Shown piece by piece: positions 1 to 8,500 of a stretch of 27,239 nucleotides of DNA. A program made the translations under genes and the position numbers. Below the pieces are notes generated by a model. That model was not told the origin of the DNA. It did no database searches and saw only the letters and a list, made by a program, of their open reading frames with translations. Origin of the DNA: Chrysochromulina parva (Eukaryota > Haptophyta > Prymnesiales > Chrysochromulinaceae). Location: NCBI GenBank assembly GCA_002887195.1, contig PJAB01000421.1, forward strand, positions 1-27,239, in the 5' to 3' direction. Numbering within the stretch: position 1 is the first letter of the stretch; each line of letters begins with the position of its first letter.

Positions 1-576
1 ATCGTCGTGATTAGCGCCTGCAGCTTGGGGATTTAGATGTCCGTGGATACGCGGGCGGTCTGCGTCCAAAAAGAAGGCCTGTGGACACGAGGACCGCGTA
101 TCACTCCATCGTTCGTGCCCCGCGCGGTTTCGCAGCGGCGTCCAGGTGTGAACTGACTGTTAAGCAAGCAACTCCGAAGCTTCTGTCGACCACTTGTCAC
201 TTGTGTTCCAATGGTCACGAATCACTGAAGAGTATGACCGGCCGTGGAACGAGTGTGAGTGTTCAGATTGTACCGTTTACGTGTTGTGTGTATAATGAAC
301 AGATTGTGAGCGAGGGGTCGGCGCTCATGCAAGCGCGTCACCTGGGGGCGCGTTTTAACAAGGACGAAGAAAGGCCACGGCATCGAGCATCGAGCTTCGA
401 GGTTCGAGCACATCACGGCATGCGTGATGCGAAGGATTTTGTGGCAGTGTCTTTGTAACTCTGTGACTGAGACTGTGTCACTGTGTCTCTGGCGTGCGTC
501 GCGCGGGATGCAGTGTAATGCGATCATTGGCATTGCGCCTGTCGGTCGTATTGTGTGGGCTGAATCGGCGTAGCTG
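1..576. other. Intergenic stretch with no recognisable gene
   Basis: Several overlapping open frames occur on both strands, but none has a recognisable domain or a biased composition, so I call no gene here. The minus-strand part next to 577 should hold the 3' untranslated region of the CX9C gene. Around 383-409 there is a short run of TCGAG-containing words, and around 461-491 a GTGAC/GTCAC-flanked simple TG/AC-rich stretch. Neither looks functional. Confidence 0.5.
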
Positions 577-855
577 TTATGGCACGGTGTTACGTGAGGC
601 GTTAAATAAACCAGGTACGGAATCATCCCTTGCTTTTGACAACTGCTCGGCGAAACAGGCCTTCCACGCATTCATCAGCTGCGTGCACTCCGATTGCTTT
701 GCCGGAAGATACATGTATCGCTTGTAGCATGTCTCGTGCTTGCATGACAGTGGCCTGCAAACTTCGTACGCTTTGCGCTCCGCATCGGTAAGCCCATCGG
801 CACCCTTGAAGGCCATCTGATTAGCGAGCGTCGGGTTGATAGGACCTGCGACCAT
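577..855 (-). CDS. Twin CX9C (CHCH) protein, CMC4-like
   Basis: A 92-residue protein with a coiled-coil-helix-coiled-coil-helix pattern. Cys33 and Cys43 form one CX9C motif and Cys57 and Cys67 the second. An extra Cys38 splits the first into C-x4-C-x4-C, the arrangement seen in CMC4 (p8MTCP1). Family knowledge: such proteins are imported into the mitochondrial intermembrane space by Mia40/Erv1, fold by forming disulfides, and many help assemble respiratory complexes. The start is the ATG at 855; the frame runs to 894 only through a TTG. Thirty-two residues precede the first Cys, more than in animal CMC4, and the spacer between the motifs is 13 residues, longer than in the CMC4 sequences I recall. 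The gene diverges from the ankyrin-FYVE gene. The CHCH fold is well supported; the CMC4 assignment rather than another CX9C protein is tentative. Confidence 0.7.
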   Translation of the reverse strand: MVAGPINPTLANQMAFKGADGLTDAERKAYEVCRPLSCKHETCYKRYMYLPAKQSECTQLMNAWKACFAEQLSKARDDSVPGLFNASRNTVP

Positions 856-1164
856 TGTCGGCCCGTGTAGAACTTCAAGCCCGCTTACTGACAAAGCGCA
901 CCAAAATGCCAGGAGGGAAACGAAGGTAAGAAGCGCAGAGGGGAGGACTCAACAAGCGCCGACAAACTCGCCGACAAATCCGAAACACGGGGAGCCGATC
1001 TTTACCAGTTCTACGTAAACAGAGTTTCTTTAGGTATGGTCTCGAGATTCCATGTGTCCGGTTCACACCGTTGCTTGTTCACACTCCGGGTCATGTCTTC
1101 GTTCCCCGTGCAGGAGGAGCTGCGCAGCTCCTCATAGGAGTGCAAGCTCCGGCTTTGCCTAAAC
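856..1164. promoter_or_regulatory. Divergent intergenic, CX9C gene / ankyrin-FYVE gene
   Basis: These 309 bases separate two divergent start codons and so should hold both promoters and both leaders. No TATA box or known element is evident. A 12-bp near-tandem direct repeat built on CGCCGACAAA lies at 958-981, and a 20-bp perfect palindrome at 1114-1133. Confidence 0.45.
1114..1133 (+). repeat. Perfect 20-bp palindrome 31 bp before a start codon
   Basis: The arms GAGGAGCT and AGCTCCTC flank a central GCGC, itself self-complementary. In RNA this would form an 8-bp GC-rich stem with a tetraloop just ahead of the ankyrin-FYVE start at 1165. Whether it lies inside the transcript is not known. 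Confidence 0.6.
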
Positions 1165-3705
1165 ATGGCGAGCTCCTATGAACGCGACTTCCTCGACTTG
1201 CTCGGTAAGCGCCTCTGGGACGAAGGGCCGTCGTCGGAGCTAGCTGACTGTAGCCTGCAGCCTCGATCTGGCTCTCCTTTCCATGCCCACCGATTGGTGC
1301 TGCAGGCTCGCTGCCCTCACCTGGCGAGCATGGTAGCTGCAACGAGTGCACAAAGCCCATCGACGCAGCTCGATTGCGAGCGCGAAGAGTTGCTCCACGT
1401 CCTCCGCCACGTCTACGCTGACGAGCTTCCGACGCAGGTGGACGCGTCGGCACTCCTCCGGCTGCGGAGCGTGGCACAGGAGTTCGCTCTGCCGGCGCTC
1501 GATGATGCTGTCTCATCTGTGCTTGCGCAGCAGCTGATCCCGTCGCTGTGCTGCGACTTGCTCCGCGAGATCAGTCGCGAAGAGGCGCGCGCACGCCTCG
1601 CGCACTCTGCGGCAGCGCCGACGTGCGCGGCCCTTCGGCGGGCGTGCAGCAAGTACGCCACCCAGTGTCCGTCGGAGATGTTTGAGTGCGAGGCGTTCCA
1701 GCGCCTTCCAGCCGCACAGCAGGTGTGGCTCTTCGCCACGTGCTTCGAAGGGCGCGAGCTTCACGTCTTTGCTGAGGGGCTACCCTCCGCACTCACCTCG
1801 AGCGCCGAGGAGCTGCTTCATGCACTGCTCGCGCCGCCCTTCTCGTGTGCCATCGACGGGCTCCCGATGGCGAGTAGCGCGCAACCGGGCGGCGCCATCG
1901 CCGCCGTGACGCCGCTCCAGACGGCACTCACCAAGCACAATTGGCGCGGCGCCACGCTGCTGCTCGATGCAGGCGCCTCGCCGCAACCCACCAACGCAGC
2001 CGGGGGTCGCACGCTGCTTCACGTGGCGGCAGAGGCGGGAGACGCTCACGTTTGCACCTACCTGGCGCAGCGGGGCTCGGCGCCCGTGAACGCGGTCGAC
2101 GCCGACGGCTACTCGCCGCTCGATCTCGCCGTGCTCCACGAGCATGCATCTGCAACGACGGCGTTGCGTGAGCGTGGCGCTCTCTCGCGCTATAGCAAAG
2201 AGGGCGACAGCCTCGTGCACCATCTCGCGACGAGCGGGCGGGCAGTGTCTCTTCGACTACTGCTGAGTGCGGACAATGTGGATGCGCCAAACGAAGCGGG
2301 CCTGACGCCCCTCCACCTGGCCGCCTTCGCTGGACAGTCTGAGAGCGCGCGGCCGCTTCTCGAAGCTCGAGCCGATCTGCACAAGATGGCCAGCGGCGGC
2401 GGGGCGCGCTTCGGCGGGCGCGTCCTCGGTAACGCGCTGCACCTCGCTTGCCGACGCGGCGATGAGGCGCTCGTTCTACTGCTCCTCGAGCACGGAGCCA
2501 ATGTCGCATCCAAGGTGAGTGCTACCGGTGAGGCTGCGCTGCACCTGGCGGCACCGTACCCCCCCGTCGCCCGATTGCTGCTGCAGGCGGGCGCTGGGGT
2601 CGAAGACCGCGACGTCGCGGGACTCACGCCACTGCAGCACGCGGTGGTGGCGCCCACGGGAGCGCTCGAGTGCTGCCGCATCCTGCTCGACGCGGGCGCG
2701 CGTTCCAACACCGCCGACTATGTACTCAAGCAGACGCCGCTCCATCGGCTGTGTGATCAGCCCATAGGAGTTGAAGAAGGTTACAAAGCGCTCGAGGTGC
2801 TCTTTCTGCTTCACCGGCACGGCGCAGGGCTCAACGCGCAGGACAAGCACGGCAACACGCCGATCATGTACGCAGCCTTCAAGGGGCACGATCTGCTGGC
2901 ACTCGCCCTAGTAGCGGGTGGCGCCTCACCTAATGTGCCCAACAACGACGGCATCTGCGCGCTCTCGTCACTGGCACCGAAGCACGAGGCTTTCCGAGGT
3001 GCGCGAGCGGTGTCGCGTGAGCTTCGCGGCTCGATGCTCGCGCGCATCGCGCAGCCGCTGCCCTGGCTGCCCGACCACATGATGGACCACTGCCAGGTCT
3101 GCTTCGATCCCTTTTCCGCCTCCAACCGGCGTCATCACTGCCGCCACTGCGGTCGCATCGTCTGTGCCACCTGTTCCGAGCACAAGTTGCCCATCCCCAA
3201 GTTTGGGCTCATGAAGCCGGAGCGTGTGTGCATCGAGTGCCGTCCCATCCTCGAGGCGTACGGCGACCGTCCGCTCGGGCCGCCTAGCACAGGCGCCGCG
3301 CTCCTCGCCGCCCAGCACGCCGTACAAGTGGAGCGCGAAGCCGTGCAGCACAGCGTGGTCGATCATCTCGAGTCCCAGCTGCCCACGCCGTCACTTGACA
3401 ACCCGTTTGGCCCGTCGGTATCGCCCGCCGGCGCAAACCCGTTTGGTACCGCGGCAGCCCCCGACTTGGCTCACGCGTTTGGCGGGGCTGGTGGTCCAGG
3501 TATACTGTCACGGCGTAACAGCGCGAAGAACGCGAATCCGTTCAGCGCAGAGGACCTTCAACCGAGCGGCGTGTTGCCATTCGATGGCGGGGTGGTCGCC
3601 AACCCATTTGATGAGGAGGCGGAGCAGGTGGCGGCGCTGATGAAGAATCCATTTGCAGACTCGGATGGAGAGTTGGTGGGCCCGCAGAGAGAGAGACGAC
3701 GCTAA
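1165..3705 (+). CDS. BTB-ankyrin-FYVE protein with C-terminal NPF motifs (Rabankyrin-5/ANKFY1-like)
   Basis: An 846-residue protein. Residues about 25-125 look like a BTB/POZ domain, followed by a helical BACK-like stretch to about 230. Ankyrin repeats span about 245-600, with several clear TPLHLAA-type cores. A FYVE zinc finger covers about 634-698 and has all three signature elements: WLPD at 634-637, RRHHCR at 655-660 and RVC near 687-689. The finger should therefore bind phosphatidylinositol 3-phosphate on early endosomes. The tail (about 740-835) is disordered and carries five NPF motifs, at 746, 758, 791, 813 and 828. NPF is the ligand of EH domains (EHD and Eps15 families). This order resembles animal ANKFY1, a Rab5 effector, but is shorter. 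The start ATG has a good context (A at -3, G at +4), and an in-frame stop lies at 1135. The aldo/keto reductase gene converges on its 3' end. Confidence 0.9.
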   Translation: MASSYERDFLDLLGKRLWDEGPSSELADCSLQPRSGSPFHAHRLVLQARCPHLASMVAATSAQSPSTQLDCEREELLHVLRHVYADELPTQVDASALLRLRSVAQEFALPALDDAVSSVLAQQLIPSLCCDLLREISREEARARLAHSAAAPTCAALRRACSKYATQCPSEMFECEAFQRLPAAQQVWLFATCFEGRELHVFAEGLPSALTSSAEELLHALLAPPFSCAIDGLPMASSAQPGGAIAAVTPLQTALTKHNWRGATLLLDAGASPQPTNAAGGRTLLHVAAEAGDAHVCTYLAQRGSAPVNAVDADGYSPLDLAVLHEHASATTALRERGALSRYSKEGDSLVHHLATSGRAVSLRLLLSADNVDAPNEAGLTPLHLAAFAGQSESARPLLEARADLHKMASGGGARFGGRVLGNALHLACRRGDEALVLLLLEHGANVASKVSATGEAALHLAAPYPPVARLLLQAGAGVEDRDVAGLTPLQHAVVAPTGALECCRILLDAGARSNTADYVLKQTPLHRLCDQPIGVEEGYKALEVLFLLHRHGAGLNAQDKHGNTPIMYAAFKGHDLLALALVAGGASPNVPNNDGICALSSLAPKHEAFRGARAVSRELRGSMLARIAQPLPWLPDHMMDHCQVCFDPFSASNRRHHCRHCGRIVCATCSEHKLPIPKFGLMKPERVCIECRPILEAYGDRPLGPPSTGAALLAAQHAVQVEREAVQHSVVDHLESQLPTPSLDNPFGPSVSPAGANPFGTAAAPDLAHAFGGAGGPGILSRRNSAKNANPFSAEDLQPSGVLPFDGGVVANPFDEEAEQVAALMKNPFADSDGELVGPQRERRR

Positions 3706-3951
3706 CGGTAACGCTCGGCGGCCGCGCGCCACATCGCCTCATCGGTCAGAGGAACAGTGAGTTGTGAGAGCACTTCGTCCGTTCACGGTCTTTGTTGTTT
3801 GTTCTTGGTCTTGCCGGGTACACACTAAGAGACCATATTGCGATTCGATTAGAAATAGGTCGCCCGCGCGAGGTGCACGCGAACCTCGACGCGAACCGCG
3901 ACGTTGGAGAAATCGTGGGAAAGGTCGGATTTAGCGGTTCGTTTTGTTGCC
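3706..3951. other. Short convergent intergenic
   Basis: This holds the two facing 3' ends of the ankyrin-FYVE and aldo/keto reductase genes. There is a small GC-rich patch with repeated CGCGA words around 3867-3902. I see no further gene and no obvious polyadenylation signal. Confidence 0.5.
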
Positions 3952-5190
3952 CTACCCCGCCGAGCCTGGATCCAGCTCCTTCAGTAAAGTTCTGAGCGCC
4001 TGAACAGCGGCTCGATGCGTCTCTGGCGGCACCAAGACATCGTTGAGCGCCAGCGTACGCTCCACATAAGCCGGCGAGCGCATCCCACACAAGGCAACGT
4101 CCACACCCGGCGCGCTTGCGGTGAAGAGCAGAGCGAGCTCCTCAAGGTTGAGGTGCCGACCTGCCGCGGCGAGCAAGACGGGACCTACCGTGTGACGAAG
4201 CAGAGCGAGTGTGGGCTTCACTGGACGCGTCTCGCGCAACACCAGGTAGTTTTTGCGCTCCCTCGAGGCCGGGGCCAACTCGGCGGGTGGGATGGCGTTC
4301 AGAGGTCGGTGGGCCATCACGGAGAGCCCGAGCTCATTTGCGAGGTCTATCGGCGAGAGTGGCGGACCTTCGGAGGCAGCGTCAGAGCTCTCATCGTGAC
4401 CACGCAGCATCGAGCCTATGGCCGCATGCGGCTCGAGCAAGTTGAGGGGCAGCTGGACGATCCGAAACGCCGGCATCATCGAACGGCCGTGACGAGTGGC
4501 CGCCGCTTCTGCCGATTTGTAGAGCCTCTTCAAACACGTGGCCTCTGCCACGTTGACGTCACCGCTCACAGACCAGCGACATCCGAATGGATTGGTGGAG
4601 ACGCCGTAGACACGGATCCCGGTTTCGCCTCGAGCATTTGCATCTGTGAGACGTTCGCACGCCTCAAATGCGTCCGTCAGCTGGGCATAGAAGGCAGACT
4701 GCGAGTCGGAGGAAGTCGCAGCGGCGGTGCCATGATGGCGCACCAAGTCGCTCAGAAGCAACTCGGGATTGTGAAGCAAGACCGCATCGGGCCACGTGCC
4801 AAGGCGCTCGGCCGAAGAGCGGACGGAGTGCTCGATGAAGTCTGGCGATAGGCAAAACCAAGAGCTTTCAGATAGCTTCACGACGTTGGACCAGCCCCGG
4901 CCTTCTGCCTCACGCTGGCGAGCATATGCAAGGTCAAAGCCTTGGATGGCCCCAACCTTGGTGGTGATGAATAGCTCATGCCGCGCTACGCCATGCTGCG
5001 CCTGTGCTTCGCTTAACACCTGCCCGAGTAGCCGCTCGCTTTCGCCGTCAACATAGTTTGGAGAAGTGTCAAATGTTGTGCACCCGAGAGCAATTGCTCG
5101 ATGCAAAGCGGCCCGGTGCAGCGCGACTTCGCTGCCTATTCGGTAACAGCCAAAGCCGAAGCGGGACCGAAAGGTCGAACGTGCAGCCAT
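3952..5190 (-). CDS. Aldo/keto reductase family oxidoreductase
   Basis: A 412-residue TIM-barrel NAD(P)H-dependent oxidoreductase. The aldo/keto reductase catalytic tetrad can be read as Asp41 and Tyr46 in FDTSPNYVDGESE, Lys78 in ITTKVG and His140 in LLHNPE. A GVSTNPFG strand follows, and the C-terminus has the family's usual PGVDVALCGMRSP segment. The substrate cannot be told from sequence. The HNPE variant of the His motif suggests a less studied branch rather than classic aldose reductases. At 412 residues it is longer than the usual 300-350, with inserts after the His strand and before the C-terminal helices. The start is the ATG at 5190; the frame continues to 5307 only via a GTG, and a stop lies just above it. 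The upstream in-frame segment is Ala/Arg-rich and would resemble a targeting peptide, but it has no ATG. The gene diverges from the giant ARM gene. Confidence 0.88.
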   Translation of the reverse strand: MAARSTFRSRFGFGCYRIGSEVALHRAALHRAIALGCTTFDTSPNYVDGESERLLGQVLSEAQAQHGVARHELFITTKVGAIQGFDLAYARQREAEGRGWSNVVKLSESSWFCLSPDFIEHSVRSSAERLGTWPDAVLLHNPELLLSDLVRHHGTAAATSSDSQSAFYAQLTDAFEACERLTDANARGETGIRVYGVSTNPFGCRWSVSGDVNVAEATCLKRLYKSAEAAATRHGRSMMPAFRIVQLPLNLLEPHAAIGSMLRGHDESSDAASEGPPLSPIDLANELGLSVMAHRPLNAIPPAELAPASRERKNYLVLRETRPVKPTLALLRHTVGPVLLAAAGRHLNLEELALLFTASAPGVDVALCGMRSPAYVERTLALNDVLVPPETHRAAVQALRTLLKELDPGSAG

Positions 5191-5548
5191 ACCGGACCTC
5201 GAGGCCTGCCTATTGTTTGTGAATCGATCGGTCGGCCGACGAGCTGCTGCTGCGGCGAGCAGCCCGCCACAACGCCAAAGTTGCCCCGATTTCGACGAAA
5301 GTGTCACAAAACGGGCCGAGGAAAATCGTCACGCTGCTATCTCCTATGATTGTGGTTTAGAGATTGGGGGCGCAATCTCGCAAACCACCGTGCAGCTGTA
5401 TGCTCCCGGCACGCGCAAACAACATTTGGGCAAACTTTCCGAAACGGCGGTGAGCGACTTTCTTTCGCAACCTTTTTCGCGTGCCCCTTGCGTGAGTCTG
5501 CGCCCGCTGTGCCGCTGCCACCGTGCAGGCCCCACCGCGGCAACCACC
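5191..5548. promoter_or_regulatory. Divergent intergenic, aldo/keto reductase / ARM gene
   Basis: These 358 bases lie between two divergent ATG codons and should contain both promoters and leaders. The plus-strand frame of the ARM gene stays open through the whole stretch, but without an ATG. I see no TATA box or known element. Confidence 0.45.
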
Positions 5549-8500
5549 ATGCCTCACGGCACAGGCAAGATCACTGCAAAAGATATCAGCCAAGCGGGGA
5601 GCTTGCAGGAGCTCATCGCTCAGTTGGTGAAGAAGGCGACAGATGGCAGCGGCGAGGTAAAGGAGCAGGCAGCGAATGCTCTCGAGAGCATTTCGCAGCA
5701 GAATCATGGTGAGCACTGCGAGACGCTATTCAAGGCGGGTTCCATCGGTCCGCTGGTGGGACTGCTTCGAGACGGCACCGCCAACGCGCAGTCCGCTGCA
5801 GCTGGCGCACTGGCAGCGATTGGCAGCAACAGCGAGGAGTATCAAGCAGCGATTGTGGCAAAAGGCAGCATCGGTCCGATCGTGGCGCTGCTGAAGACGG
5901 GCAGCGCCAAGGTGCAGGAAAAAGCTGCCACGGCGCTCGCGACCCTCGACAAGGTCGTTGCGCACCAGGGCGAGTGCATCAAGGCCGGATGCATTCCACC
6001 GCTCGTCGGCATGCTCAAGAATGGCTCCGCCGCTGCACAGGCCGCCGCAGCTCAAGCCGTGGCTAATGCGGCCGCCTACAGTCGTGATTCTCAGGTGGCG
6101 ATTGCGGCAGCTGGCGCCGTGCCGCTTTTGCTCGTGCTCCTTGGCGTCGGGAAGGCGCAGATGCCCGCTGCTGCCTGCCTCGCCAAACTCGCGGCAAACA
6201 ACGCTCAGATTCAAACCGAGATCAGCGACGCCGGCGGCATCTCGCCTCTCCTGGCGCTACTTAACAAGGGCAGCACTGAAGGACAGGTCCAAGCAGCAGC
6301 TGCGCTGTGCGAACTGGCTCGCGACAATATCAACACACAGGCAGCGATCGCAAAGGCTGGAGGTATAGGGCCGCTCCTGGCGTTGACCCAAGCGACGGGA
6401 CGAGGCGCCGAAGCCGCGCAATCGCACGCTATGGGTGCGCTAGCGCAGCTGGCGCACCATAACAAAGACAACCAGGATGCAATCGCAAGGATGGGCGGTG
6501 TGAAGCCGCTTGTCATGCTGCTCGAGTCGAAAGACACAGAAGTGCAGGCGCACGCCGCCCAGGCGCTCGCAGAGATCTCTCGGTCAAACCCAGACATCCA
6601 GGAGTCGATTGTCGACCTGGCGGGCATCGGCATGCTCGCGAGCATTATCAAGGGCTCGCAGCCCCTGAACGTGAAAGCCGAGGTAGCTGGCGCGCTCTGG
6701 TCTCTCTCAGAAGATGCGACCATAAAGGTCACGATTGCTCATGCGCAAGCAATCGAGCCTCTGGTGAAGCTCCTCGGCGAAAACTTGGAGCTTGCTCGGC
6801 ACCATGCGTCAAAGGCGCTAGCCTCGCTCGGCCTGGACAACAAAGAGAACCAAGTGCAGATCACACAGCTGCTCATCGATATGCTGCATTTTGGAAATGA
6901 CCTTGGGAAAGAACGCGCCGTGCTAGCGCTGCGTACCCTCATTGATGAGAACCCTAACTGCCACGATGTGATTGCAAGGGCAGGCAGCGCGGCAGCGCTG
7001 GTCGATCTGCTCAAGACTGGCATCCCGGATGCCAAAGACTACGCTGTGTGGTCGCTCTCGTTGTCGATTGCGTCCGAGAACCAGGCTACTATTCACGAGC
7101 ACGGCGGAGTGAAGTGTCTCGTCGATCAGCTGTCAGACAAGCGCGTCATGATCCAGGAGCAGGCCGCGCTTGCTCTCGCCAAGCTCGCAACTAACAACAG
7201 TGCGACGCGAGAAGAAATCCAAAAGGCCGGCGGCATCAAACCCCTGATCGCACTGTCGCGAATCCACGAACAGTCGTCCGGGATCGCACGCCAAAATGCA
7301 GCAGCTGCTCTATCAGAGTGTGCGCTCAGTCCTGCAGCACGCGAGGAGATCGTGCTTTCGGGCGGCATTCGGCCACTCGTCCTGCTCCTTGAGAATGAGG
7401 GGCGCAACACCAGAAAGTACGTGGCCACAACGCTCGCGCGCCTCTCTAAGATCACCGAGTCGAAGGTCAAAGGAGGAGACAATGCAAGCAGCGAATCGAA
7501 AGGGGCCGCCGAGGTGTCAAACGCATCCACACAAGCCGCGATTGCAGATGCTGGCGCGATCGTTCCGCTCGTCGCACTGCTCGATGGCAAGCAGGGAGCG
7601 GATGCTCAGAAGGAAGCCGCAGGTGCTCTCTTTGCGCTTGCAGAGTCTGATAAGAACAGAAAGGCCATTACTGAGGCGGACGGCGTAGTCTGGCTGGTCA
7701 TGCTGCTGGGCTGCGATAATCCAAAAGCCCGCGAGCACGCAGAGGGTGCACTCGTACGCCTGTCGATCGATAGCGCCAATCGCAATCTCATTGTCAAGAA
7801 GCTCGTGGACATGCTGCAGGAAACAGGCACGCAAGCGCAGGAGCAATCGGCCGCTGCTCTTTCCAACCTTGCGCGCGAGTCGCAGGATAATCGAAAGGCA
7901 ATCATCGATGCCAACGGCATCGGTCCTCTTCTGGACATGCTCGATGCAGCGTCAGTCAAGGCGAAAGAGAACTCTGTCGGCGCCATAACGCAACTGTGCT
8001 CGTCAAAAGAGAATCAGATGATTGTCGCCAAAGCGGGAGGTATCCCCAAGCTAGTCAGCGTCCTGTTGGGCTTTACGGGCACGACCCTGAAAGAGATGGC
8101 CGCCGTGCAGCTGTGCACACTGGCAGCGGAGGCCATCAAGGAGATGGCCAAAGATAACCGCAAGAACCAAGACGCCATCTCTGAAGCTGGTGCCATTCAA
8201 CCGCTTGTTGCGATGCTCATATCGCCCGCACCACAGATGCAAGCCAATGCAGCAGGTGCCCTCGGCCACCTCGCCAAGAACCACCCGGAGAATCAGTCCG
8301 CCATTGCGAGAGCGGGAGCCATAGCTCCGCTGTGCACCCTCGTCAAGGAAGGTGCGGAAGAAACCAAAGATCAGTCAGCATATGCGCTCTGGTCACTCTC
8401 GACGGACAACGCGCCCAATAAAGACACCATCGCCAAGCTCGGTGGTATCGAACCGCTACTGAGCCTGCTCGTCTCTGGCACATCGCAAAAGTCGCAGGAG

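Noticed and set aside
222..671. 149-codon minus-strand open frame overlapping the CX9C gene
   Set aside because: No domain, mixed composition, and it conflicts with the CX9C frame, which has a clear motif.
906..925. Plus-strand ATG reading MPGGKR followed by a good splice-donor sequence (AG|GTAAGA)
   Set aside because: I tested the acceptors at 1033 and 1137. Neither brings it into frame with the ankyrin-FYVE gene, whose own ATG at 1165 has a better context. Most likely chance.
1928..2509. 193-codon minus-strand open frame inside the ankyrin region
   Set aside because: It is an antisense shadow of GC-rich coding sequence, Arg-rich and without a recognisable domain.
5191..5307. 39-residue targeting-peptide-like extension of the aldo/keto reductase
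   Set aside because: It begins at a GTG with a stop just upstream and no ATG. It would need an unseen exon.
5213..5548. 112-codon N-terminal extension of the ARM protein
   Set aside because: It opens with TTG, contains no ATG and no ARM-like sequence, and spans the divergent promoter.
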